From assembly GCA_905250025.1 (NCBI GenBank), contig CAJNOJ010000186.1:1-64000 (forward strand): a DNA stretch of 64,000 bases, in the 5' to 3' direction. Position 1 is the first letter of the stretch, and each line of letters opens with the position of its first letter. The position numbers and the translations under genes are program-made. The notes under the pieces are model-generated. The model saw only the letters and a program-made list of their open reading frames with translations. It was not told the DNA's origin and ran no database searches. The stretch is from Adineta ricciae. Its lineage: Eukaryota; Rotifera; Eurotatoria; Adinetida; Adinetidae. This document shows, one piece after another, positions 34,878 through 44,708 of the stretch.

Positions 34878-36133
34878 TTATAGATACATTTAATGATCTG
34901 CTTTTACCTTGTGTATTTATTTGAAATAATAGTTCAAAAAATATTCTTTTTTTTTCATACTCTCAATAAACATTCGTGTAATTGCTACAGACGAAAAAGT
35001 ATAACAAAAAGGCCGGAGGCCTTTTCTGCTTTTTTTTGCTTTTTGCACTCGGACATGTATGTTACCAATGTCGGTGCAGAGGTTTTATACTTTTTTTCGT
35101 ATTTTTCAATACTTCAAAGGAAATTACGTTCACAATGAAGCTGGAATTTTATACTTTTTAAAGTATTTTTACTCCGGAGCCGGCCGGCTAACTACCTGCT
35201 TTTTCGAACTGCAATATAAATGTTTCAATGTTTGATGTTGTGCAATTACGTTTGTTTGCAAATCGCAAAGCTTCTCACAGCAATAGACACAGAACAGAAA
35301 TTGTAAACACGTGCTTCTTTTGTATTCTTTGAGACATCGATAACCATCGAGTGTATCCAGGGAGTGATAACACATATGATACATTTGAAAATCGTACTTA
35401 CTCTCTCCTGTGCAACGCATGAGGTTCTTCTATCGACTCACTTTCGGCTCGTCTTTATGCTAAAGAACAGGACACAAAAAACAAGTGAATAACTGCTCTC
35501 TTCTCAGTTTCTTGCCGCTGTTGGGGACATCTGCGATACTGCTATTTCGTGCTCCGCGGCAATCAATCGAGAAGAATGAAGTACAAAAAACTCGTCGGAG
35601 ATGTCAAGCTAAAATAAAGTGAATCCGCAGAGATAAAGATACTAGCCAGTACGTATGTAATCCATTAGCATAATACGTATCTTGTTCTTTATTTTCACAT
35701 ATTAAAATGACTAAATATTGCACAGAAGCCTTGTTTTCTTTCCACCTTGGTGAGACAGGACGCACAACTATATATTTGTTGATTGATACTCGCAATATGG
35801 TAAAATTAAGTCGATATCATGCATTTATATTGGATAATAATACACATCCGCCACGACATGATAAACGCTGGAATTTTGATGCCATGGAGTCTTATCTCTT
35901 ATCGTTGCTATGACGCAAATTGTAAAGTCTAATAAATGTGTCAGGTCTTTCTAGTTGAAGAACTAACTACAAATGCGTTTATAACTCTTAGATATATATT
36001 TATTAAAATTAACGATTAGTAGTATAACATTTTGCTTATCAAACATGAAACAAATTTATCTTAATCCATATGTGCACGCTTTATTCATTGAGGAACACTA
36101 TATAACTGAGCGTTATTTTAATCATTTCATTTG
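34878..36133. other. Region with hairpin cluster and unsupported short frames
   Basis: Contains AATAAA at about 34965 for PRC1, then a cluster of palindromes (34991-35189). A 68-codon plus-strand frame at 35707-35913 has fairly coding-like composition (RHDKRWNFDAMESY) but no domain, splice partner or homologue known to me; it may be a fragment. Confidence 0.4.
34991..35189. repeat. Cluster of short perfect and imperfect palindromes
   Basis: Within 200 bp: an outer imperfect pair ACGAAAAAGTATAAC (34991-35005) against the complement at about 35082-35100; an 8-bp stem AAAAGGCC/GGCCTTTT with 3-base loop at 35007-35025; an imperfect hairpin at 35045-35078; ATACTTT/AAAGTAT at 35151-35166; CTCCGGAG at 35172-35179; and the perfect 12-bp AGCCGGCCGGCT at 35178-35189. 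GC-rich stems stand out from the AT-rich surroundings. It may be a degraded foldback element or a structured RNA. Confidence 0.6.
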
Positions 36134-36699
36134 ATGATGAACAATAAAAATAGTGTATGGTTTTTTTTTGTAACTGTGTTTGGCTAGTATTTTTACTTGT
36201 GCTTTTTAGCTCCGGCTTGCCAACGAAACTGCTCAGACAGAATCCAATGGCTTACGAGCACGATTGTACTACCTGCATTGTTCATTAACAGAATAACAAG
36301 AACTTCATTTTTTTTAGGTGTGCATTTATCGGAACGAAGAGACTTCTCGTAATTCTTGCCGTTATTGTCAGTATCCTGGTGATCGTTGCTATTACATTAG
36401 CCGTTGTTCTCACTAGAAAAGCCAAAGCAAAAGAGCCACTTACTACACCTGTATCAACTGCTATCAACAGCTCAGTCGCAACAATACGAGAGGAGGTGAT
36501 TACATCAACAGCAGAACAAATAAGTGTATCAGCAGTGACAGAAACAGCAGAAGAGAAAGCAACTGCGTCAACAATAGTGACAACAGAGCAAGAAACTGCG
36601 TCAACAGCAAAAGAAACAATTGAGTCAACACCAGCGACAACGGAAGGAGGAACTATGGCAACTATATCGAGTAGTGGTTTTTCTGAAGTATTTCAATGA
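36134..36699 (+). CDS. Small single-pass membrane protein with Ser/Thr-rich domain
   Basis: Three exons proposed, 36134-36154, 36210-36265 and 36318-36699, with introns of 55 and 52 bp in consistent phases; 152 residues. A short polar N-terminus (NETAQTESNGLRAR) leads to one strong transmembrane helix (LLVILAVIVSILVIVAITLA), then a positively charged KAKAK and about 90 residues rich in Thr, Ser, Ala and Glu with ETAEEKAT-type imperfect repeats. This looks like a type II protein with a mucin-like, O-glycosylated outer domain. No family recognised. Low-complexity sequence makes the assignment moderate; the matching intron sizes and phases are the main support. Confidence 0.55.
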
Positions 36700-38036
36700 T
36701 TTTTTACGTTATTTTTACATTTTACGAACAATTTTGCTTCTTTCACATCATCATCTGTAAAAAAAAGTATAAATAAACAAGAGAAAATTTTGATTTTCTA
36801 CTGTATGACAATGCTTTGTATTTCACACTTGTTACTAACTAAGATTATGTGCCAACATATCTGCCATAGGGCTTACTATAAACGGTACTGATCCATGTTT
36901 AAGCATATTCCAAAATCTTGACAGTGGCAAATTTTCCAATGACAAAATCCACATTCACTATAAGGACTGGATATCATTTTTGGCAACAGGTAATATTATT
37001 GGTAAAAGGCCCGCGAAGATGACTATTTTCTATAACACTGGCAAAATAACTTTTAATACTCGAAAAACTATTTCGCTCACACGGAAAATGACATTTTTAC
37101 TCATCAAATAACACATACAACACCTTTGGCGGGATAGGAACTAACAGTGACTGATATTAATTACAATAATAGATCCGACGTCATTGTTCAAAAAAAGGTA
37201 TAGCGGCATGTATTACAACGATATGTATAGAAATCTTCCTGAAAAACGATCTATTCACATAATATCAGTGATGATCCGATTCTCTCGCGTAATTTGAATA
37301 AGAGCAAGAGTTAATATTATTATTTCAAATGACAATCACAAATTAATCATACTTCTTCAAAACAAAGATTGCATATTTCAACATCGGATTGTCTCAAAAT
37401 TGGTTCCCAGAAGTATCCAATTCATAGATGATATACGTAACAACAGCAGGAAAAGTCTCATTTCGTCTGTCATTTAATGCTCAACTTCAGACTATTAGCA
37501 GCACGTCAACAAATCTTTGTTGATCACAATAAACCGAACAGGCTGCATCATTATATTTTTAAGCGTTCTTTTATGCTTATTACTTTTTTGTTATCATTTT
37601 AACGGCGTGTGTATGTTCTCTTTATAAACCATCTCCTCTATTACATGTTTACACTCGTTTATGTAATTCTCTTACAGTTTAACTCACTTATAGTACAAAT
37701 GATTGTTAAGTGTGCAGTTTATATCCTATTGGTTGGGAGTTCGAACGTAGATCATAAGAGAATTTTGTGTTTGTCTTCTCTTATACATACATGACGAAGA
37801 TAACATTTGTCATTTGATCGCCGCTTGTACACAGTAGGAGAAGAAAAGAAAAAGAATTCCTGATCTAAGCTGTGCATATCACAGGCATAGTTCAGAGTAC
37901 GTTCGTCGGTGAAAAAGATTTTTCCGAACATTTTATCGTAAAATGGTACTTGTCGTCAACTTTTCACAAACTTGTTTCTTAATGTTAAGAATAAATGAAG
38001 AAAGAAAATGTCTATTTTTAGATCACCACACTAGTA
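36700..38036. other. Intergenic region upstream of cyanase
   Basis: 1.3 kb without a credible gene. A hydrophobic frame at 37609-37794 is AT-driven. A 3' splice site without donor occurs at 38020-38021, 16 bp before the cyanase ATG. Confidence 0.45.
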
Positions 38037-38492
38037 ATGAATATTTCTAAACTAACACAACAACTATTGAGGGTAAAACGCGAGAAATGTTTATCCTTTG
38101 CCGATATTGGCAAGAAACTTGGACGTGATGAAGTTTGGACTGCTGCATTGTTCTACGGACAAGCAAGTATGACTGACGACGAATGTAAAAAGTTGGTTAA
38201 CACTCTTGGAATTAATCTAACATCTCAAGATATATTTGACTTAACTCATCCACCATCAAAAGGAACGTTAATCAAAACATTTCCACCGACTGATCCACTC
38301 CTGTATCGTTTTCATGAGATTCTTGCTGTTTACGGCGTGCCGATGAAAGAAGTGATTCATGAAAAATTTGGTGATGGAATTATGTCAGCAGTTGATTTTA
38401 CAATTAAAATTGATAAGGATGAAACGAACAAAGAAGCACCAAGAGTCAATGTGAACATGTCGGGAAAGTTTCTACCTTACAAAAAATTTTAG
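38037..38492 (+). CDS. cynS: Cyanase (cyanate hydratase)
   Basis: Single-exon gene of 151 residues, near the length of bacterial and plant cyanases. The N-terminal helical domain ([24 protein letters not shown]) is typical. The catalytic triad is complete: Arg91 and Glu94 in LLYRFHEIL, and Ser117 in [10 protein letters not shown]. The C-terminus [11 protein letters not shown] matches the conserved family end. The enzyme converts cyanate and bicarbonate to ammonia and carbon dioxide via carbamate and works as a decamer in the cytosol. Cyanase is rare in animals and mostly explained by horizontal transfer from bacteria, fungi or plants. An orphan 3' splice site 16 bp upstream of the ATG suggests the mRNA is trans-spliced, so the gene appears integrated into host expression. 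Confidence 0.95.
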   Translation: MNISKLTQQLLRVKREKCLSFADIGKKLGRDEVWTAALFYGQASMTDDECKKLVNTLGINLTSQDIFDLTHPPSKGTLIKTFPPTDPLLYRFHEILAVYGVPMKEVIHEKFGDGIMSAVDFTIKIDKDETNKEAPRVNVNMSGKFLPYKKF

Positions 38493-38547
38493 TTTAATAC
38501 GAAAAATGGCAGTTTTACTCTTGATTTTTATTGGATAATAAATGAAC

Positions 38548-38955
38548 TTAGAATCGTTTCTCATTCAATGGTTGAATCAATGAAGGCTTCGAGAACGATG
38601 ATAAGATCGTCACAAAGTCAATTGAGGTAACAGAAAATGTGTTCGCCACATTCATTTGCTGGCCAAACACTGTACTTGTCCAAAGAGTCGTGACACCGAA
38701 TACAGTAGATTCTTGCAAAGCGCATTCGCTTTTGATACTACGAGCTTTAGAAGTCAATGCAGCGATTCGAACACAAGAAGCATTAATTACTAAATCAGTC
38801 AGTTCGATAATTAACTCATTATAATCGAATATATTCGATTTTAATAGCATTCCCGCCCCTGTACTTGCTGGGCTCGTAATCATTTGCAGTTGAAAATGCA
38901 CGTACCGATGTGCATTCATTCTCATCTCTATTTTTTTTGTGTGTGATATATTCAT
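38548..38955 (-). pseudogene. Possible fragment of an unknown minus-strand gene
   Basis: A 135-codon minus-strand frame, Ser/Thr/Ile-rich, without a recognised domain. It lies directly after a broken GTPase frame on the same strand and could be part of the same decayed gene. Weak evidence; the frame may be accidental. Confidence 0.2.
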
Positions 38956-38966
38956 GATCTATTGAC

Positions 38967-39479
38967 TGCGCTCTTCTGAAGGACTTTCCCCATAACATTT
39001 ACCAACCATTTCACAAAACTTTTTCAAATATCATCTAGATAATTTCCTGCTTTCACTCTATCGTTGACTATTGCTCGATCTTTATCGAAAACATGAGTGT
39101 TGACAAGTGTAACGGGTATTTCTATGCCTGGAGTCGATGAAATAAAAGGCTCTCTTCGATCGAATTGCATAGGACAATGCGTACTTTTAATAGTACGTAC
39201 TGGTGCTGCACCATCATCATCATTCAAATATTGTACACCAATGGGACGATTTACCAACGAACTTTTGCCTGTACTTGTGTAGTCGGTCACTCTAATCTGT
39301 GTTTTTGGCAACGTCGGGTTCCTTGAATAACAATTATTTAGATATTTTTCAATTTCTTTCAACAATTCGAAGAATTCAGGTCGAAATTGCTCTGCATTGA
39401 CTTGATTGTCGAGCCATCCTTCTATTTTCGTGATTGTTTTTGAACGGAAACTACAAAATTCCGTATCTGCTATTTCCAT
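38967..39479 (-). pseudogene. Broken P-loop GTPase-like gene
   Basis: A 151-residue frame (39024-39479) contains a Walker A-like TSTGKSSLVN, a possible switch I threonine (PVRTIKSTHCP) and an STPG motif where GTPases have DTPG, a layout recalling dynamin-like or immunity-related GTPases. It ends early at 39024, while a frame shifted by one base continues LKKFCEMVGKCYG to about 38967. No NKxD motif is found, and the normal 300 or more residues are lacking. Further decayed minus-strand coding stretches lie at 39500-39850. I read this as a decaying gene; an unusual splice form cannot be excluded. Confidence 0.4.
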
Positions 39480-40611
39480 AGATAATTATTCACAAATACG
39501 TAGTTATTTCCGACGAATATCTTTATTGTCTGTAGCAGACGATGATATGGCCTCTTCATAAGCTCTTTTAACTGTAACAATACTTGCATTCGTCATTTTT
39601 TTGTCACTGTAGCAGTATTTTTCGAAGGTCATTTGCCATTTCTTCCGTGAGATTCATTGTACCTTGCATTTCTGTTTGTTTCTTGAAACCCTTGAGAGTT
39701 TAAATACGGTTTTTAATTGACGCGACCACCCGTTGATATAGAATATCAGGTAATCCCGATCACATTCAGATGTTAGTAACAATTTTTGTATACGCTCGAT
39801 ATCATAGTTCATAATAATATCACCTTACAGTTTGCTGGTGGCCTCGTCATTCCCAATAAGAAGCTATACAATATAAATATGTATGCAGACAATACACACA
39901 TTTGTAAGGTTGATTATCACCATTAAGGTTTTGCAAAAGTGTTTGCCGAATCCTTCATCCGTGCATTTGCATGGCTGTTTTCCTAAAAAACAATAAAATG
40001 GCCAAGTTTGAAATTAAAAAAGAAACAAACGTGTTCTTCGTTCGGTTTGATCGTTTTTGATTGAGGCATTTTCAAGATTGGTATTCTTAATGGGAGTATG
40101 TCATATATTACGTGTCTGATTTGGTTGTGAGAAACACAGCATGTGAATTAAGAATAGTCATTTTTGGGCTACGTGTTTTTTCTTTTCTTTTGGTCTGTCG
40201 TCGAATTGATGATCGTCAATGACATTAGCGTAATATTGCGAACTATCAGAGCAACGATTTCACGTGTTGTTTCACAATTCGAACTGCAGAACTACTTGAT
40301 AGATGGATTGTGTGGTCCTCATCATTTGTTACCCAGCATCGATCTGGGGAACGTATTTTTTTACATTTGCGTCAACAAAAACAAACTTGTTTTATTCAAA
40401 ATGAAGGAAAAAACGCGAAAGAATCAGTTGTTTTATGGAGTGAGCTTTGAAGGCGTCGAAAGATCGATAATGACTCAGTTCCGACTGAGTTCTGCTTAAA
40501 AAACAGCATGTTTTAGGGGACTATTGCACAGATGATCCTCGTACTTCTGTATAATCAGACAATATAGGGTTAACATTTCGTTGCGCCATCTTTAACCCGC
40601 TTTTTATAATG
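39480..40611. other. Region with decayed coding traces
   Basis: Minus-strand fragments such as a 30-codon frame starting MTNASIVTVKRAYEE (about 39510-39600) suggest remnants of the GTPase-like gene. The plus-strand frame at 40164-40499 (111 codons) is hydrophobic then basic and matches nothing known. Confidence 0.35.
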
Positions 40612-41835
40612 TTAAGAATAAGGATCTTCCGGATTAATTGATTCGTAGATATCAACAAACTTTTCCAATGCACATTCATGTAATTCGATTTGTATTTCCA
40701 GTGGAGCATTAAATGATCGTTTTTCTTTAATCGATACAACTCGAAAGGCTGTACGCGGCATAATCAACACTTCTTTTTCGTCTGGAAATTCTGATATTTC
40801 GGAAATATCAAATGCAGTGCCAGGATTCTTTATTCTATATTTACAAACTGTTGGATATATTCCCACAGTTTTACAATCTCCATTTATTCTTGCAGATGAT
40901 TTGGTGAAATCCTTGGCCCTGTCCCGATCGGTAGATGTTGATAAAAATGCTTTGTTAACGAGCAATGAACCAACTTTGTATTCACTAATATCTGCACCCA
41001 GCATTATCATACCGCGATAGGCTTTGCCGACGAATGAATATTCTTTGAAAATCGAATGATGAGCTATCAGAGCAGCATATCCACCAGGGCCATGCCAATA
41101 ACTGAAATATTCATCTTGGCTTTCGGCATTGTTTTCTGCGAATTGTACAGAATTGTTGGATGCGAGCGCCATGTTCAACGCGGTGTAAAAACCTGTTTGT
41201 AACGTATATATTTTCACTGCTAGACGAAGATCTTTTTGTTCGATAGCTTGGTCGATTAGATGATAAACCTGATCAATCTTCTTGGCATCTGCAAATTTTT
41301 TGTGAGTGTATTGTTTGATTTCTTGTAAATATAGCACATCGTCATCAGCACAGACATCATCGAACCAGTTCTTGCGAGTTTCCTTGTATTCACTGACACT
41401 TTTAGCAGCAGTTGGATCGATAACATTCCATTCGACTGCTGTTGATAAACTCCCGAACCTTTTTGACTGTGGTGTGCGCTCGAACAGCTTTCTAATTTCG
41501 GGCGTTTTTGCCTCATGGAACGGTGTTAAGTGATATCCATTCTTAATTGTGCGTAGGGCGCCGTGGTCGAGCAAAAGTTTGACTATTTTCTCATGGCCAT
41601 AGAACGAAGCTGCATGTAATGCCGTACTTCCAAGTGGTTCGATTCGATTAATGTCCTCTAACGTTGCTGTTTGCAGAAGTCGTTCAACATCTTCTACTCG
41701 ATTTTCTTTACATGCCAAATACAGGTCACTTAGTGGCGTTGGAAAAGCGGTTGGCGCATTGGATGAAGCTCCGTTCTCTGCGGAGTTGGCAGGACTGGGA
41801 GTTGGAAGGGGTGGATGGCTAATTGGCGCACCCAT
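40612..41835 (-). CDS. Ankyrin-repeat mono-ADP-ribosyltransferase
   Basis: Single-exon gene of 407 residues. A Pro/Ser-rich N-terminus is followed by about two ankyrin repeats (residues 35-120, GSTALHAASFYGHEKIVKLLLDHGA split over two helices). The ART domain covers residues 190-390 with an intact R-S-E triad: Arg274 in KAYRGM, FLSTSTD (298-304) and the ExE pair Glu353/Glu355 in PDEKEVLIMP. No signal peptide, so a cytosolic enzyme that may recruit targets through the ankyrin part. ExE is typical of arginine-directed ARTs. It is divergently arranged with the tyrosine kinase at 42.4 kb, with 590 bp between their starts. Confidence 0.92.
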   Translation of the reverse strand: MGAPISHPPLPTPSPANSAENGASSNAPTAFPTPLSDLYLACKENRVEDVERLLQTATLEDINRIEPLGSTALHAASFYGHEKIVKLLLDHGALRTIKNGYHLTPFHEAKTPEIRKLFERTPQSKRFGSLSTAVEWNVIDPTAAKSVSEYKETRKNWFDDVCADDDVLYLQEIKQYTHKKFADAKKIDQVYHLIDQAIEQKDLRLAVKIYTLQTGFYTALNMALASNNSVQFAENNAESQDEYFSYWHGPGGYAALIAHHSIFKEYSFVGKAYRGMIMLGADISEYKVGSLLVNKAFLSTSTDRDRAKDFTKSSARINGDCKTVGIYPTVCKYRIKNPGTAFDISEISEFPDEKEVLIMPRTAFRVVSIKEKRSFNAPLEIQIELHECALEKFVDIYESINPEDPYS

Positions 41836-42426
41836 GTCAATAGAAGAATAAAATATTCTTTTATCCGTGGAAAATAAATATCTATATACGGGCGATGTGA
41901 CTGATAAGAATTTCTTTTTCGTAGAGTTATATGAAAAGAAAATTCCAAGCGTCGTTTTTGAAAGTCAGATCTTTTAGTGACTCACATCGTTATAAAATGA
42001 TAAGGAGAACGAAAAATAAGAGTTTTATATTCGTTGGTTATCTCGATTCAACATGTCTCTGAGAGAAATATTTTACGTGAAAATAGAAGTATCTACAGAA
42101 TGGGAACAACATTCTTGGAGTATTGTACGACTTGTGTAACTGTTTTTATTGACGACGCTTATCCCTAGCAGACGAGCGAGTGTACTTTGACATAGATGCA
42201 ACATATTTTTCAGAAGGTCTATATCAAAAATTCTTTAGCCTCAGGTTTCGAAAGGTATACTGTCCAATAACCCTAATATACCAACGACAGTTCGGTCAGC
42301 ATATCCTCCGTTGTATCGATAACTCGACATTGAATTTCGTTTTATATCTCTATAGCTGATTCGGCTATTTTACAGGCGATATTATATTTTCCATTATTTG
42401 CAGAGGTACGTTGAATAAATAATTTC
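41836..42426. other. Divergent promoter region between ankyrin-ART and tyrosine kinase
   Basis: No gene seen; both flanking genes start here. Confidence 0.5.
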
Positions 42427-44523
42427 ATGCAAAAATCAACTAGAAACAAATCCATCCAAACCCATCCTGTCATTATCTTACCTATATCTGATTACCTCAC
42501 AAAATCCCACTATATGCAGCAATTGGAAGATCAACTGAGTTCAATTTTACCCGAAGATGATACTTATGAGATAAAGGTTAATTATATCAATATGCACCCA
42601 CGTTATGATTCGGTAAAAAGGAAATCGGCTGATGTAAATAATCCCAGTGCAATTGAGGGTTACGAAGGATATGAAGATCTACCTGTATGTTCCGGAAAGC
42701 TGTTAACATTGCTAAGTCCGATATATGTGCTGAAAGGATCGCGGGACACCATTGATCATGATGGATGTGAAGTTGGCGATGAGTTCGAATTCATTAGTGA
42801 AGTGCCAAACAATCCAACAATACTTCGGTTGAAGCATTTGAGAACGGCAAGAGTCCTGAACATCGATCGTTCGCACGTCGAATTAGATATCAACACACCC
42901 TTACGTTTAGGTAACACGAATCGGGCTGTTATCGAATGTTTTCTACTCAAATGTGACACTCGATACAGTTTTCTAATTTACCGAAGTGATCAAGATGAAA
43001 ACGTGTACATTCTGAGTGCGAATCAACATCATCTAACAAAAGATGCTCTGATATCACATTACTCGATACGTATCAATAAGCAAAACAACTGCTTCTATTT
43101 GGAACAAGAAAGAAACCTACGGCATTGTTTCTTTAAGACATTTCAACAACTAGTGAACAGTCCCAAAGTGCATCAGTTCATTCGATTATCGAAACCGGTT
43201 GACCGTCATCTATCCATGGATGAGGATGAACTGTGGCAAATCGATTTTAATCATTTAACTATTGGACATAAGATCGGTTCGGGAGCCTTTGGTGAAGTTT
43301 TAGGTGGCAAATGGAAAAGAAATGGTCTATTCGAAACAATCGATGTTGCCATAAAGAGATTGAAATTAAACGATGTTGTATCAGATGAATTTGCCTTGGA
43401 AATATGTGCAATGAAACGACTAAGAAACAAATATCTCGTTTCACTACTTGGAATTGCTGTCGATCCCGTCACAAATGAAAAACTAATGGTCACAGAATTC
43501 ATGGTCGATGGTGATTTGAAAAAGTGGTTAGAACGTCAGGCCACATTGCCATCGGACGAGATATTGCTCAATTTTTGTCATCAGATCTGCCTGGGTATGT
43601 CATGTTTAGAACGTAATAAATTTATTCACTGCGACTTAGCCTGTCGTAACATTCTTCTACAAGGAAATCGAGCAAAAATAGCTGATTTTGGTATGGCACG
43701 CATCAGTGAGGAAGACGCCTATTATCGAGTTGCAATGAGCCAAACATCCGTTGGCAAAATACCGTATCGATGGACGGCGCCTGAGATATTTGCTGGAGAA
43801 GCTTACACAAGCCGTTCTGACGTTTGGTCGCTTGGCATCTGTCTAGTCGAAATCTGGAGTAAAGCTAGTAATCCATATCCTACACTGGCGCATGCAGCAG
43901 ATGTGGTAGCAAAAGTACGAGCTGGCTATGTACATGAAAAGCCGAAGCAATGTTCAGATAAATATTATAGTATCATCAAAACTTGTCTCGTGTTAGACCC
44001 AGACAAGCGTCCAACGTTTAAATCACTATCGGAGTACTTCAAAATTTTACTTATCGACAAAGATGCAAAAACTATCACACTAGATATCAAACGAAGCAAA
44101 AGTGGCAATGAATACTTCAGACGCAACGGTAATGTCGCATCGCCTTACAAAATGAAAGAAACAAATCCGACTAAGACCAATTCGATAGAAGAGGATGATC
44201 CGCATCCATACATTTATGCGTCTACAACTGCACCTAATCCGTCGAAAATGTCAAAGAACAGTACCTCGACACCAAAAGTAACCCCTGTTGAGAATGCTTC
44301 TAAAACAGTCTCCGCAAGTAAAAAATCAAACGAAAGACATTTCAATAGATCGTGTTTCATCTTTTTAGTAGGACCTTCGAAAGTCGATGTACCATTATCG
44401 AACAATTCTGCTAAATCTTCCACTTTATCGGCACCGAAATCAGCGATGCAAGATTCAAAAAGTTCAGACCAAAATCTCACCGATATCAACGATCGGGATG
44501 CAGATGGCCCGACCCAGTTTTGA
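42427..44523 (+). CDS. Non-receptor tyrosine kinase with SH3-like and SH2-like regions
   Basis: Single-exon gene of 698 residues. Residues about 90-150 resemble an SH3 domain (LSPIYVLKGS..DGCEVGDEFEFI), residues about 165-255 a divergent SH2 domain (ECFLLKCDTRYSFLIYRS), and residues 275-545 a protein kinase domain. Kinase motifs present are GSGAFGEV, the VAIK lysine (Lys310), catalytic Asp403, DFG (420-422) and TAPEIF. The catalytic loop reads HCDLACRN where most tyrosine kinases have HRDLAARN, so the HRD arginine is Cys. The Src-like order SH3-SH2-kinase is clear but there is no N-terminal myristoylation site or C-terminal regulatory tyrosine of Src type; the tail is long, Ser/Lys-rich and probably disordered. 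Lack of introns in a 2.1-kb kinase gene suggests retroposition. Confidence 0.85.
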   Translation: MQKSTRNKSIQTHPVIILPISDYLTKSHYMQQLEDQLSSILPEDDTYEIKVNYINMHPRYDSVKRKSADVNNPSAIEGYEGYEDLPVCSGKLLTLLSPIYVLKGSRDTIDHDGCEVGDEFEFISEVPNNPTILRLKHLRTARVLNIDRSHVELDINTPLRLGNTNRAVIECFLLKCDTRYSFLIYRSDQDENVYILSANQHHLTKDALISHYSIRINKQNNCFYLEQERNLRHCFFKTFQQLVNSPKVHQFIRLSKPVDRHLSMDEDELWQIDFNHLTIGHKIGSGAFGEVLGGKWKRNGLFETIDVAIKRLKLNDVVSDEFALEICAMKRLRNKYLVSLLGIAVDPVTNEKLMVTEFMVDGDLKKWLERQATLPSDEILLNFCHQICLGMSCLERNKFIHCDLACRNILLQGNRAKIADFGMARISEEDAYYRVAMSQTSVGKIPYRWTAPEIFAGEAYTSRSDVWSLGICLVEIWSKASNPYPTLAHAADVVAKVRAGYVHEKPKQCSDKYYSIIKTCLVLDPDKRPTFKSLSEYFKILLIDKDAKTITLDIKRSKSGNEYFRRNGNVASPYKMKETNPTKTNSIEEDDPHPYIYASTTAPNPSKMSKNSTSTPKVTPVENASKTVSASKKSNERHFNRSCFIFLVGPSKVDVPLSNNSAKSSTLSAPKSAMQDSKSSDQNLTDINDRDADGPTQF

Positions 44524-44708
44524 TCATTCTATGAGCAGAACAATTTTGTCTCCTGCAGATATTGTTCACATCGAACTGATAATATAGTTGACACTTTCAT
44601 CGATACGAAATGACATAATTAATCTTAATAAAAAAGAAAATGTTGATAACTCAACTTTTGATTATTACATTTTCAAGGAAAATTAGTCAATGAATACGAT
44701 CTCTGTGT

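Noticed and set aside
35007-35030. Hairpin plus T-run as a bacterial intrinsic terminator
   Set aside because: The setting is eukaryotic, downstream of a gene with twelve exons; kept only as part of a palindrome cluster.
35707-35913. 68-codon frame with fairly coding-like composition
   Set aside because: No start context, splice sites or family could be supported; mentioned only in the intergenic note.
37720-37770. GAGTTCGAACGTAG resembling a tRNA or SINE B box
   Set aside because: Only a partial match and no cloverleaf or flanking SINE structure.
40164-40499. 111-codon plus-strand frame
   Set aside because: Hydrophobic start from AT-rich sequence, no domain, no splice partner and no visible homologue.
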